A stretch of DNA of 64,000 bases from positions 149,691,001-149,755,000 of the forward strand of contig NC_133026.1 of NCBI RefSeq assembly GCF_048771995.1, read 5' to 3'. This document shows, in pieces, positions 45,446 through 57,424 of this stretch. Made by a program: the position numbers and the translations under genes. The stretch is from Taeniopygia guttata. Lineage: Eukaryota; Chordata; Aves; Passeriformes; Estrildidae. The notes beneath the pieces are model-generated. The model was not told the origin of the DNA. It made no database searches and was given only the letters and a program-made list of their open reading frames with translations. Position 1 is the first letter of the stretch, and every line of letters starts with the position of its first letter.

Positions 45446-47684
45446 TGTGCACATCACCTTTCATCTTCTCCCAGGCTTTCCATGAAGGCTGCTTTGGAGA
45501 TAAACAGTGGGAATGCAAACTGGAGCAGCCACAGGACTGAGAAACCAATTTAGCACCCCGAGAGGCCAATACACAGCTTGCACCCAGAAGCAGCTCCCTT
45601 TATTATTGTAGATATTATTACAGGTTTTACAGCAGATATTGTAGATATTATTACAGATTTTTTAGCTGTGGCTAGGCCGTGTTGTGCCTCTGTTCACATG
45701 GAATGGGATTCCTCAAATGGAGCCATCTGTGACAGCCATCCTGAGCTCCCTTTGTACTTCCAGAGGGTAATTCATCCTAAAGCAACCAGTTAATGCTGAG
45801 AGACGAATCATGTTTGGAAATGCCTGTGTTATAAATGAATGCTCTTGTTTAATAATTAAAGAAATGTATTAAATGATCAAAGTATAAATTTGGAAAAAAA
45901 AGAAAGCCACAAGTGATTCCATTCTGAGCCAGGTGATCAGTGTCAGGGAGACTTAGGGCTTGGCCTCTATCACACCAAAGTCCCTGCAGGTCTCCGAGGC
46001 TCAGTTCTAAGGAGTTCATTTTTATACAGTTTCTCGGGCTTTGGAAGGGGATCTTCTTTAGAATATTATTGTGCTTTTCCCTGAAAAATTGCTGGAATCC
46101 TGTCAGGTGAAAATCTCCGGGATAAGCTTCTGATGATGCCTATCAAAAATGTCTCCAGCTGGGGTCTTGTCAGATAAGAAATCCCTTGGAATATACATTT
46201 CTGGAGACTGTGTCTGCCTGGTGTTTTGGATTTCTATCACTTAGCTTGCTCTGCCCGACACTGGTTTTAGTAAACAAGGTGCTGTGTTTTTTTAAATTTA
46301 ATTTAGCACTAATTATTTTATAACATATATTACATATTACAGCTGGTTCTGCCCCCTGTTAAGGGCTCCAGCTGAGCAAGAGAGTCCTAAAATACCTTTT
46401 TGTATATGGATCAGGGCTGAATCACAAATTCATCATTCACAGGTGCTGAACTTAGAGATGACAGCATTTGCTGAAAGTCACTGTTTTTCTCCCTATTCCC
46501 AAGTGTTACATTCATCCAAGGCTGCTTCTTTTTTTTTCCAAGACATATTTCACAGTCAGACAACTCAAAGCAATCTGCAAACATGAAAAAAAGGATGCCC
46601 TGCTCCTCTGTGTAGCCACCTCTGGTGCAGACCCACAAGGAGATTTTAGCTCTGTCCAAACCTGAAGACAGAAATTATCATTTCCTAGAGTACATCTAAC
46701 CATGTCAGCACTAAAAAAAAAAGAAATAGTGCGAGTGTGGGTGTCCTGCAGCCTCAGATACCTCAAAATCTGTGAGATCCTGACATGCTGGTGAGTCAAC
46801 AATGCCATTGGAGGCAGGAAAATCTCTTGGAGGTCAGGAATTTAGGCTTGGTGTCCTTCAAAGCAAAAACAGAGAAACAGCTCTGAAGATTGTCTTCTGC
46901 ATAGGAAAATCAGGAATAACAAGCAAAATCCCGGGATTGTGCAGGATGACTGGGAGAGAGAGTTGCAAAATGCCTGCTGGAGATTGAAACAAGGGTTTGG
47001 TGTGGGCATTGAGACACCCGGGCAGCCCCTTGGCCTCCCCGGAGGGGTTTAGGCACCTTTAATTGCATTCAAGGGACTCATTTTAATGAGAAGTAGCAGC
47101 TAATTGCTTGGGTTGTTCCTGCCTAATAAAACCCTCCCAGAGCTGTTGGTAAATGGGTCCCTTTTAAATTTTAAATTTAAATTGTCCCCAGACAATCATT
47201 AGCTGCCTAAGAACAAATCCTCTACCCCAGGATCCTGCTAAAAAAAAGCTACAAACCCTCCAGCTCCTACATCCCTGCAACCCAGACCCCAATTACCCAG
47301 CAAACAATCCCAAAAGGATCTAAAGTAGTACAAGGAAATCCCAACTGGAGACACATCTTTGTCCAAGAACCTGGTGGGATGGCGTGACCTCAATGAATTA
47401 TAGATTAAGATATTAAAATTTTTCCATGTTTATTGGCTTGCCCTCATTTATGTGGTTAGTTCTGGATCCTTGTCTCTCCAAGCAGGAGAGGTTTCCTTGA
47501 AACTTTCCAGTGTGTAAGTTTAAAGAATACAGAATTATCAACAGGAACTCTTAGATTTTATAAATATATAATTTCCTCTTTCTTATAGATTTTTAAAAGC
47601 AACACAGGAACTTTGGACTCGAGCTTGGCTATAACTGGAAGAAGAACTTCCTCCACCAGCAGCTGCAGGCTCCCTGTCAGAATC
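45446..47684. other. CR1-poor non-coding stretch
   Basis: No gene recognised. It includes a 33-bp partial tandem repeat and, at about 47030-47220, a repeat-free patch with TTTAATTGC and ATTTTAATGAG cores that is a weak regulatory candidate. Confidence 0.35.
45605..45661. repeat. 33-bp period partial tandem repeat
   Basis: ATTGTAGATATTATTACAG occurs at 45605 and again at 45638. Confidence 0.9.
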
Positions 47685-48230
47685 ACAGGGTCATGGAATG
47701 GTTTGAGATGGGAGAGACCTTCAAAATCATCTAATTCCAGCCCGTGCCATGGGACATCTTCCATAATCCCAGGTTGCTCCTAGCCCCAACTTGGCCTTGG
47801 ACACTTCCAGGGATGGAGCAGCCACAGCTTTGCTGGGAAACCTGTGCCAGGGCCTCACTGCCCTCACAGGGAAGGATTTTTTCGTAATACCTACCTTCCA
47901 TTAGTTCAAAATTATTTGTCTTTCTCCTGGCACTCCAGACCCTTTCCTAAATTCCCTCTCCATCTCTCCTGGAGCCCCTTCAGGCACTGGAAGGGGCTCC
48001 AAGGTCTCCATGGAGCTTTCCCTTCTCCAGGCTGGACATTCCCATCTCTCCCAGCCCAGTTCTAGAGCAGAGGGCTCCAGGTCCTGGAGAATCTGGATGG
48101 CCTCCTCTGGACTCACTCCAGCATCTCCACATCTGTCTGGTGGGGATCCCAGAAATGGACACAGAGTTCCAGGCGGGCTCTCACGAGCAGAGCAGAGTGA
48201 AAAGTCAGCCTCCATTTCTGCTGCCTCTTT
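47685..48230 (-). mobile_element. long CR1 LINE 3' region (type B), about 545 bp
   Basis: It runs from 'gggtcatggaatggtttgag' through 'gccacagctttgctgggaaa', 'caggcactggaaggggctcc' and 'tggactcactccagcatctc' to 'cacagagttccaggcgggct'. Confidence 0.95.
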
Positions 48231-48741
48231 AAATGATAAACTTTCAGTCTGTACAGTCCAGGGGAACATCAGAGCCTGGTGCTAACCCCCAATTGATTAA
48301 CAATTTGCTTTCATCTCTGTTTCAGAGCCCGCGGAAGGAGCTGTGCTGTGCTCAGAGTCTGGGACTCGCTGTTCCGATGGGGCGAAAAAAATGGAAAAAA
48401 GCACGATTCCATCAAAGCTGTCATTCCTTTTGGCAAGCAAACCCATTAGAGATGCATGAGGTGTGCTCTGAAGTCTCTCCCCATTTACTCCTCTGCCGTC
48501 TGCCCGCTGCGGATTTCTCCAGCGCTCATTCCTAATGAATCCTGCTGTTCCATGGAAATGACCCGTGTTGGGCTGCACTGGGATGGCTGTGCCTGCCTGG
48601 ATTACCTTTGGGAAGGTGTTAATGAGAGGTGGCAGGGCTGATACAAACGGGAGCAGCTCTGGGGAAGAGCTGGGATTGAGCTGAGCACAGCTGGGCTCAC
48701 AGAGATCACACAAAGCAATTAAAAAGCAAAGTTTGGGTGGT
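48231..48741. other. non-coding
   Basis: Repeat-free with balanced composition; possible regulatory DNA, no gene recognised. Confidence 0.3.
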
Positions 48742-48747
48742 GTCAGG

Positions 48748-49367
48748 TGTCGGAATCTGTGGGTATTGGTGATTCCGAGATTGTAGAAAGTCTCTGTCTT
48801 TCTGCCCCGCTGCCAAAGAAGAAGCCATAATTCATCTGTGCTGTTTTCAAGGTTGTTTATTCTTGCTTATCTCTAACATGTTCTGCTGCCCTGCCGCAGC
48901 TCTGTCCTGCAGGGCAGCGTGTGGGGCTCTGCCCCCAGTGGGATGTTACAAACATTAAATACCAGAAACTACCTGTGCTGGATTTACAATAACGTGCCAA
49001 TATCTGTCACCTACGTTGGACAGTGTGTCCCCAGCCTAAACCAATAGAAAAATGCCAACACCACAGTGAAACATGGAGGGCATGAAGAAGGAGGAAAAGG
49101 ACAAGACACACCCAATTTCCTCCATCTTGTCCCCTCTGAACCCCTAATCTAGAAACCTAAAATTTTACTTTTGCACCCGTGTCACACTTAATTATTACTT
49201 ATATCAAACACTCAGAGCTGGTAATTCATCCTGTAAGACTGAAAACTCCTCTCCATGGACAGAGATCACAGACAGTGTCTCTCAGGGCTCTGTACAGGGG
49301 GGTTCCTGACCCCTGCCAGGGTCCCAGACCTTCCAGGGCAGCCAGAGGGAAGCCCTGGATTCCCACA
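48748..49367 (-). mobile_element. solo LTR, class II-like ERV (620 bp, 6-bp TSD)
   Basis: Flanked by exact 6-bp direct repeats GTCAGG (48742-48747 and 49368-49373). On the minus strand it starts TGTGGGAATCC and ends ATTCCGACA, giving TG...CA termini. A minus-strand AATAAAC (in 48856-48862) fits the R-region polyadenylation signal. No internal viral genes adjoin it, so it is a recombined solo LTR. A 6-bp TSD is typical of class II (ERVK-like) elements. Confidence 0.85.
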
Positions 49368-49489
49368 GTCAGGCTCTGCAGGGCTTGGGCTGTGGAGCAT
49401 CCAGGAGACACTCCTTCACATCCTATTTAGTGAGGGAGGGATCCAGCTCGGGAGTGGCATCCCACCTGCTTTATTGTGCTGCCAAATTG

Positions 49490-49720
49490 ATCAGAGGGAT
49501 GGATCACCGCTCTGCTGTGAGGAAAACATGAGAGAATTTGGATCGTGCAGCCTGGAGGAGAGAAGGTTTTGGGGTGACCTAATTGTGGCCTTCCAATACC
49601 TGAACAGAGCCTACAAGGAATATGGAGAGATTTATTCACAGGAGCCTGGAGTGACAAGGGGGAATGCTTCAAATTGACAGGGAATCGTTTTAGACTGGAT
49701 ATAAGGAAGGTCCCTTTCCA
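49490..49720 (+). mobile_element. CR1 LINE fragment
   Basis: 'gcagcctggaggagagaagg', 'gtggccttccaatacctgaa' and 'ttagactggatataaggaag'. It ends before the 3' terminus. Confidence 0.85.
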
Positions 49721-49769
49721 CTCCAAGGTGGTGCTGGGACATGGGACAATTATCTATCATTTAATGCTA

Positions 49770-50012
49770 AACTGAATAAGAGGAGATGGCCTCAAGTTAT
49801 GCCAGGGAGATTTAGGCTGCTTGTTAGGAAAAATTTCTTCATCAAGAGGTTTGTCAAACAGTGGAACAGGCTGCCCAGGGAAGTGTGGAGTCATCATCCC
49901 CAGAGGGATTTAGAAGACTGGGAGATGTGGCACTTGGGGACATGGCTTAGTGGTTGGACTCGATGATCTTAAAAGCTTTTTCCTATCTAAACGATTCTGT
50001 GAACCTATAACT
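49770..50012 (+). mobile_element. CR1 LINE 3' fragment (type A)
   Basis: 'agatggcctcaagttatgcc' through 'tggttggactcgatgatctt' to 'aaacgattctgtgaacc'. It overlaps the previous copy in consensus coverage, so it is a separate insertion. Confidence 0.92.
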
Positions 50013-51829
50013 TGAATAAAATCCATGAGGAGCAGAGGGATCTAGAATGCTCTGGGTGATTTTTCATTTGTTGCATGAAGTCAGATCCAAATCCAGGGCC
50101 TGAAAGCCAAGCATAAATATTATCAAACTAAAAATAGATTATTAGGATAAATAACCATGAGAATGGATTCCCTTTTCTATCAGCTGGATCTTTCTGAGAA
50201 GGCTGGGAGTATTTCAAAAGAGAATTATTGCAAAAGCTCTGTCTGGTTGGCAGATATAGGAACTGCTGGGAGAATTTAATAACTTGTCCCATGAAGTAGG
50301 TCAGGCCACAATTTGCAGAAGTCAGGAGAGGCTGTTATGAAGTGGGAAAGTCTTTACCAGCATTTCACTGTCCTGCAGCTGGAAAAAACCAGTTCATATA
50401 TGGAGCCCATGGTCTGTAAAAGTCTCTTGGATTAAGCTCTTCAAACTGACCCTGCAGTTGAGGAAGACCCCTCTTGGAGCAGATGAAATAAATCCACTCT
50501 TTGTTTCTAAAATGAAAGCCAAAACCACATTACCTTCTGTATTTTTGTGCTTTGGGGTTTTGTTTTGTTTTTTTTTTTTTTTTGGTGTTGTTGGTTGTTT
50601 TTGTGGGATTTGTCATGTTATTTCAACACCCTGATTCAGCCCTACAGGGTAGGAATTTACCTTTACTGAATTATAGGGTTCAGGTGAGCTTTGGCTGTTT
50701 ATTTTCATAAATTTTCTTTTAAAATCAGTGGAGAACAGCAGCTGATTCAGGTGCCAAATGACATTTAAAATACTCAGGATATTGGGTTGTCCTGCATTTA
50801 CCAGCCAGGAAAGTGGTAACAACTGATTCACTGGAATCAGCACAGGACATTTTTCTGGGAAAACCAGAGTTTAGGGACTCTTTTGTGTAATTGCCAGCTG
50901 AGCTCATGCTCATGCCTCACTTTGGAGTGAGAAATATTACGCCAGGTGCTGATTACAATGACCAAATCACCAAATCTAAAATAAAATCCATTTTTAGAGC
51001 TGGATTTCTGGAAAAATAAGTGGTTTGATGGAGTTTACATGGTAGAGAAAAACAATTGTTTAGGGAGGAAAAATCTAAAATTCATGTTGGAAATAGAGTG
51101 AATATTGTTTAATTTTTTTTTTCTTCTGACATATGAGAAATTTAAGGTGGCTAAAATAAATTATTGTTATTGTCACTATTAGTTTTTCTTTAATTCTTTT
51201 ACAAACTTTCCTTCTCCATGTAATCCCTATGGCTCCCTATGTACAAGATCTCAGCTGGAACTCTTTGCTGGATACTGACACACAAATTATTAGCACAAAA
51301 TGTATTTTTCTCTCCTCGAAAATGTCTCTCTCCAGCCTGGAACAGCCTGTACAATTCCTGTCCTTATTTATCTCATTAATGCATTTACACGTTGACTGTT
51401 CTTTCTCCCCAAGAAAAAACATGCAGTGGAAAACTCCACAGCCAGATTCCCACTCTTTTCTCTCCTTGAATACAAACCTTACCCTTAAGCAGATTAAATT
51501 TTTTTTTCTTTTTTCTTTTTTTTTTTTTTTGCAATATGCAATATGCAAAAATCAAAATAAGTGGGGATATCAACTGTCTCTAGAACATTGGGGTTCAAAG
51601 TTAAGTGCATTTTCACTCTGCTCTGTAGATGACTTTCCTGAAAGGAGGAGGCAGAGAATAAATGTAAAAAATTGCATAAAACTCCGAGTAACACTCGGAA
51701 AGCATCAGCGATAATAAATTTTAGTTTAGGATTATTCAGACAAAAATAATATTCTGGATTATAACAGATGAATTTGCATCTCCTGGTCACTGCATGATTT
51801 CAGAGCTCCCATGGCCTTCTTTTTTCCAG
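50013..51829. other. non-coding, AT-rich, probably intronic
   Basis: Nothing coding. T-rich runs at 50568-50583 and near 51498-51530. Confidence 0.4.
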
Positions 51830-51964
51830 TTTGAGATTGAAATTCCATTTGCAAAACATGATCCTTTCGATGCCATTTTAACCATGCTGGACCTAGCTGC
51901 TGAACAAGGTTTTATAATTTATGAACTGCATCCCGATTTGATCCAGATCTGCAGGCAGAACCAG
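51830..51964 (+). CDS. internal coding exon of an unidentified gene (45 codons)
   Basis: A 135-bp segment sits between an acceptor with a T-rich tract (CTTCTTTTTTCCAG) and a donor CAG|GTACAT. Its length is divisible by three, and it is open from the first base after the acceptor (phase 0 to phase 0). The peptide looks like real protein: it begins FEIEIPFAKHDPF, continues with an amphipathic helix-like DAILTMLDLAAEQGF, then IIYELHPDLIQIC, and ends RQNQ. Balanced codon use and mixed hydrophobic and charged spacing set it apart from the chance frames around it. I cannot name the family. The open frame extends past both splice sites only as low-quality sequence. No partner exons were found within the window with any confidence, so flanking introns would be long. 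Confidence 0.6.
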
Positions 51965-52084
51965 GTACATTTGTGCTGCAATTTTTATTTTTTTCCAGAG
52001 GGCGCGAATAAGAAAAGGAGACAATATAGAAGCTTCTTCCTAACTTTCTTGTCTTCTCCATAAAAATCACCTTAAAACCAGTGG

Positions 52085-52315
52085 AAACATGGAGTTGTTT
52101 GGGTTGGAAGGGACCTTAAAGGTCATCCAATCCCACCCCTTTCCATGGGCAGGGACACCTTCCACTATCTCAGGCTGCTCCAAGCTCCATCCAACCCGGC
52201 TTTGGACACTTCCAGGGATGGGACAGCCGCAGCTGGGAATTACATTCCAGACCCTCCTCACCCTCTCAGGAAGGAATTCTTCCCAATTTCCCATCTAGAC
52301 CTGTGCTCTATTGGG
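52085..52315 (-). mobile_element. CR1 LINE 3' segment of a 5'-inverted insertion (type B)
   Basis: It runs from the 3' terminus ('catggagttgtttgggttgg') back to 'ggaaggaattcttcccaatt'. Together with the + strand piece that follows it makes one element broken at that consensus point. Confidence 0.9.
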
Positions 52316-52344
52316 GACTGAGCTCTGCTTCCTGTGGGCTCATG

Positions 52345-52640
52345 GGCTGCCAACGCTGGAGTGATCCTAGAGGAGGACCATGAAAATTATCTGAGACCTC
52401 TCCTGTGAGAAAAGCTTGAGAAACGTGGGGATGTTCAGCATGGAGAAGGGAAGGCTCCAGGAAGACGTTGGAACCCTTTCCAGTGCCTGAAGGGGCTCCA
52501 GGAGAGCTGGAGGAAGACTTTGGACAAGGGATGGAGTGACAGGACAATGGGAAATGGCTTTAAAGTGTCAGAGAGCAGGGTTAGATGGGATACTGGGAAG
52601 AAATTCCTCCCACTTCTGGACAGGAACAGCTGCTCTTGAT
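52345..52640 (+). mobile_element. inverted 5' segment of the same CR1 insertion
   Basis: Sense CR1 sequence from 'cgtggggatgttcagcatgg' through 'gggctccaggagagctggag' stops at 'gatactgggaagaaattcct', the consensus position where the minus-strand piece begins. It has no 3' terminus of its own. Confidence 0.85.
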
Positions 52641-53874
52641 GTTTCAGGACCATCCCATGGGCCAGAAATGAATGGAGGCTCTGTAGGATTGGGAGCTGAG
52701 CAATGAAAGGAGCCTCCTCACCCTGCAGAACCCGTGCAGACAGGACCAGGGGAGGAAATGGAGACCCAGGGAACAAAGGGATTCCTGAGGGAACCCCTTC
52801 AGGCTCTCCCCTCAGCTCCTGCTGCTGTGGCCCATATGTGTCCTTGTGCCTGCTCCCTCTGGAGCTCCATCTGCTCCCATGCTGCTCTTTCTGCTGCCCA
52901 CTCGAGGAGAAGGCAGAGCTGGGAGACAAAACAGAGATGCTGGGTCTGGATCTCGGCCTGGTGGTGGCCAAGGCTGGCAGACGACATCAATTATCAGCTG
53001 TTGTTGCTGCTCTGAGGTTTTCTGCTGTTCAATTTGAAACTGTCCATGGGGCTCTCCCTGCCTGGTTTTGGCTTTGTTCTTCTCAGTGAGTGGCTCTGAG
53101 GGGACAAATACCATATTTAGAATTTTCATGGCTATGGCAAGGCCTCTTTTTCCCCCTGAAGGAGAATCCTTCCCTCTCCTGCTGCCCCTGTTCCACATTC
53201 CCATTCCCAATTACATCCAGAGATGCTTTTCCTTTAGCAGAGCTGAACTAATGCTGCCTCTTTTCCCCTTTATCATTTTGATAAGCTCCATCTGTCCCAG
53301 GAGAAGGGAGTGTTTCAGAATATAATGATGGACCTCTGGAGCCATCTTAAAAAGAAAAACAGAAAAAAGCAACACACAAAAGAAGGAAAAAAGGGAACTG
53401 TAAGGGCTTAGCCATGGTGCTGGTACAGATTGTGGATGGTTGATCTGTCATTAATCATAATTTTTGCCTGGCTTTTTTTTTTTTTTTTTTTTTTATGGTT
53501 TCTTTTTAATCCTGCAGTAAACAGACAGGAGATGTGAGGGAAAATATTCAAGATTCACATATGTGAGGCCGAGAGCGAGCTGGGAACAGGCAGCAGACGG
53601 GGAGTTTCAAAGGAGCAGACAAGATAAAAGCCCCTGCAGTAAAAGAAAACCTTGGAGACAGAACAGGAAGCTCCAGCTGGGATGATATTCAGGAGGGTTT
53701 TATCAGGAGTCTGTAAAACTCCAAGCAGAAGAGTTGAGCTGGTTTGTTTTAAGGGATGGGGGAAAGAGTTTTAGACTATCCTAGACAATTTTTAATCCTG
53801 CCAAAAATAAGTGTTTGGTATGCAGCAGCCACTCCTGGGCTGGGGTTGTGTGGCAAGGAAAACATCCACTGTCC
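52641..53874. other. non-coding
   Basis: Overlapping open frames at 52700-53210 on both strands (up to 132 codons) have no splice or start support. T run at 53473-53494. Confidence 0.35.
53473..53494. repeat. poly(T) 22
   Basis: Uninterrupted T run. Confidence 0.95.
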
Positions 53875-54242
53875 TGTGGAGCCAGGCTGGGAGAGCTGGG
53901 AATGTTCACTTGGAGAAGAGAAGGCTCCAGGGAGAGATCAGAGCCTCTTCCAGTGCCTGAAGGGGCTCCAGGAGAGCTGGAGAGGAACTTTGGACAAGGG
54001 ATGGAGGGACAGGACACAGGGAATGGCTCCCACTGCCAAGAGGGCAGGGATGGATGGGATATTGGGAAGGAATTCTTCCCTGTGAGGGTGGTGAGGCCCT
54101 GGCCCAGGTGTTCCTGAGAAGCTGTGGCTGATCCATTCCTGGAAGTGTCCAAGGCCAGGTTGGGTGGGGCTTGGAGCAACCTGGGACAGTGGAAGGCTTG
54201 GCAGGGCATGGAATGAGAGAAACCATTCCATGATTTTGTGTC
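53875..54242 (+). mobile_element. CR1 LINE 3' region (type B)
   Basis: 'ggctgggagagctgggaatg' through 'gggatattgggaaggaattc' to 'aaaccattccatgattttgt'. Confidence 0.95.
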
Positions 54243-55239
54243 TTGGAGAAGAGCAGGTTGAGGGTGGGAGGGTTGGAAGTGCCAGCCTGGGCACCTGTGA
54301 CTGGAACACAAAGAGCTCTGGGAGCATCACTGTGAGCAGTTAATAACCAGCCAGAGACTTCTAAGCATCAATTCCCAGTTTGAAAAGCATCCCAGCGGTC
54401 CAACACTGGGAAAAGTGTGTGATTAACAGGTCAACAAAGCGGCATCTTTAATCATGCCAAACAGGCAGATGAAAGGTTCAGGGGCTGACAGGAAACCTGA
54501 GGTTCTCAGACAAAAATCCTTGTCTAGAACTGAGTCATCCTGGTGGTATTAATGATGGGGAATAAAGTCAGGGAAATAATGAGAAAATGCTTTTACTGTG
54601 TCAATTCAGGAAAAGGGCACAATGCAAATTAAGCCACTATTGCAGATAATTAGAGGTGAAAGAGTGTATGTCTGATTAAAACTGGGAGCTAAGGCAGACT
54701 GGAGCTGAAGAACAATGCCTTGTTTTCCCTTGAAAAATCCCAAACCAAAGAAAAGATAAACACGGATATCAGGGAGTTCAAAATTCTCTCTTCCAGGGGC
54801 AGCTTTGGGCTCACTTATTAGAGACGTTTTAAAATGCTCAGCGTGTCACTCCAGATAAATGGAAAAAATCTACGGACCAGACCATAGATAGCTGCTTTCC
54901 CAGAAGATTCTGGAGCTGACCCAAAGGCCAGCCACAGCAGGAGAGCAGGAAAAGACAACCCAAAGGACACCAGGGCTGGGACCCTCTTGGAAACATCTGA
55001 CAGAAATGGATTCTCCAAGGTCTGAAAACACCTTGAGGGCCAATTCTGATCTGAATTTCTAAATTCTCTGCAGTCATGTTGTTCCATCTCCAGCTGCCCC
55101 AGCCATTCCTATCTTACATTCCTGGGGTCCTGAGCCAGTCCCACACCATTGGCACGTGTGGAACTGCCTCTTCTTTGGAGGGATGAAGGGACAGGGCCTG
55201 GATTCAAAGCCCATTTCACACAGCGTGGATCTTCCTCTT
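54243..55239. other. non-coding
   Basis: Nothing recognised. Confidence 0.4.
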
Positions 55240-55395
55240 GATGTGTGTAATGCTCTGGATACATTTGTGGAAACCTTTCCTACCAATGCCAAGTTGGATG
55301 GGCCTCTAAGCAACCCAGTCTAGTGGAAAGTGTCCCTTTGCAGGTGAGGTGAATGATCTTTAAGGCCTCTTCCATCCCAAACTGTTTGATATTTT
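55240..55395 (+). mobile_element. CR1 LINE 3' fragment (type B, degraded)
   Basis: 'ccaagttggatgggcctcta', 'agtctagtggaaagtgtccc' and 'tgatctttaaggcctcttcc'. Confidence 0.8.
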
Positions 55396-56939
55396 TATGC
55401 TTCCTCCTTCCTAGCCCCCCAAATAGCTCATGGCAGAGAATTCTTGCTGGGAAGAGTAGAAAAAGCCAAACTGCACCCAAATGCAGAGCATCTCATCTCC
55501 TGACCTATATATTTGCTGCATGCAGAGAAAAAAAAAAAAAAAAGTGGTTCAGGTCTCTCTTCACCATCCTCACCCTGCATTTGGCTCAGAGGCTCCATCA
55601 CACCAGAACAGCACCGGTGTGGAAACCCCTCCTCAGTCCCACGCGTGTGTGAAGAGCCCTGGATTTGTTTGGTTGCTGAAGCCTCTGAGGGTGTTTTCCC
55701 TGTTAAAATTCCAGCTCTGTCTCCTCATCACTCGGTACCTGGGAGCCTCATTTCTCCCGGAGTTAATGGGAGGGGAGTGCTCCTTCTGCAGATGCCAGGG
55801 AAGCGTCTCCGTAGCAACAGCATCCATGGAAGCGCTGGGATCTCATTTAGCTCCCCAAGCCATTCATGCCCCTTGCACTCTCAGCAGTGTCCTGCCTGAG
55901 GGACAGCTTGGCTCTCCTGCATTTTTTCACATGTACCGGGGTACAAATAATTCCCTAAGTGCAGATCTGAGCTCACCCCCACCAGAAATCTCTCTGCGTT
56001 GCCATTAAAAAATGTATCACTTTAAAAAACTCAGCTTTGGCGCTCAGAAATGTGTCCCAGCAAAAGCACGGACAGAGGAATATTCTCAGGAAACAGATGC
56101 AGGTGGAAGCTGGGGAATTGTCTTCAAGTTTGGTCCTTCCACTTATGGAATTGTCTCAGGGAAATTCAGATTCCAAAAGGGAAAAGATCAGTCGCTGAGG
56201 TCCCAGAATGGTGTAAGTGGTGACAACTGAGAGATTTAATTGTAGGGTATAGACAAATACCCTACAAAATCATGGATGGTGATGTCAGGTGTTCCATCAA
56301 CAAAATGCAACCCATGGCAGCTTCTCTGTCTGGGCAAGCACCTACTGAGGAGACACAGGACAGGTCCAAGTGGAGTTGAGACATTTGTGAAGTTCAAAAC
56401 AGGCAGTTAGTGGGTGAGAAATAAAACTGATGGGTGGGAAGACAGATTAGGAAAATAAAAAGGGTGTGCAAGGAGAAACTCCTGTTGCAGAAAGTATTTT
56501 TGGTGTATTGATAATATCAACCTGAAGAAAACACTTGGATCAGAGCAGCAGCCTTGTTTAGGACTTGGCCCCATGGACAATCTAATCAGTGAACAGGGAA
56601 GGAGCCAAAATGAATCTCCTGTATCTGAGAGTGTCCATTACAGAAAAGAATGTGGAGAAAATTTACACCAATTTTTACAACCCAGTTTCCCATATTCTGA
56701 AACTTCCAGCACAAAAAGCAGGAAAGGGCTGTCTTGCTCTCTCCAGCCAGTGGCAAAAATGAGCGAAACTGAGAAAATGTCAGGTCTCCACTACTTCAAG
56801 AGTTTTAAAAATAGTTTAGGACATGATCTGTGAGTTGCAATGTGCTATAAATAATGTTCCTCTGAAGCAGGGGCACAGTATCATTCCCTCTAAGGGAAAT
56901 GGAGGTTCCTGGAATTCCCTCTGCAGTGCATTGAATATG
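55396..56939. other. non-coding
   Basis: A 175-codon open frame (55481-56008) crosses a 16-base A run (55528-55543) in a shifting frame context and lacks coding signature. No gene called. Confidence 0.35.
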
Positions 56940-57390
56940 CCAGAACAAAATCTGTTGGAGCAAGTCCAGAGAAAGCCATGGAGATATTCCCTCTGCTCTG
57001 GAGCCAGGCTGGGAGAACTGGGGATGTTCAGCCTGGAGAACAGAGGGTTCCTGGAAGATCTTAAAGCCCCTTCCAATGCCTAAAGGGGCTCCAGGAGAGC
57101 TAGAGAGGGACTTTGGATGAGGAATGGAGGGACAGGACACAGGGAATGGCTTCCCACTGCCAGAGGGCAGGGATAGATGGGATATTGGGAAGGAATTCTT
57201 CCCTGGGAAGGTGCTGGGGCCCTAGCACAGGTTTCCCAAAAAACTGTGGCTGCCTCTGGATCCCTGGAAGTGTCCAAGGCCAGGCTGGATGTGGTTTTGA
57301 GCAGCCTGGCCTAATGGAAGATGCCCCACAGCAGAAAGGTTGGAGCAAGACGTTCTCCAAGGTCCCTTCCAGCTCTGTGATTCCATGAAA
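56940..57390 (+). mobile_element. CR1 LINE 3' region (type B), about 450 bp
   Basis: 'tggagcaagtccagagaaag', 'gagaactggggatgttcagc', 'gggatattgggaaggaattc' and a terminal 'ctctgtgattccatgaaa'. It ends 29 bp before the LTR target-site duplication. Confidence 0.95.
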
Positions 57391-57424
57391 ACCTCTGGCC
57401 CTTCCAGCACAGCAAATGGGTGGG

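Noticed and set aside
52700..53210. Overlapping frames of 128 to 178 codons on both strands
   Set aside because: Several frames are open at once, a composition effect, and the longest one overlaps CR1 sequence.
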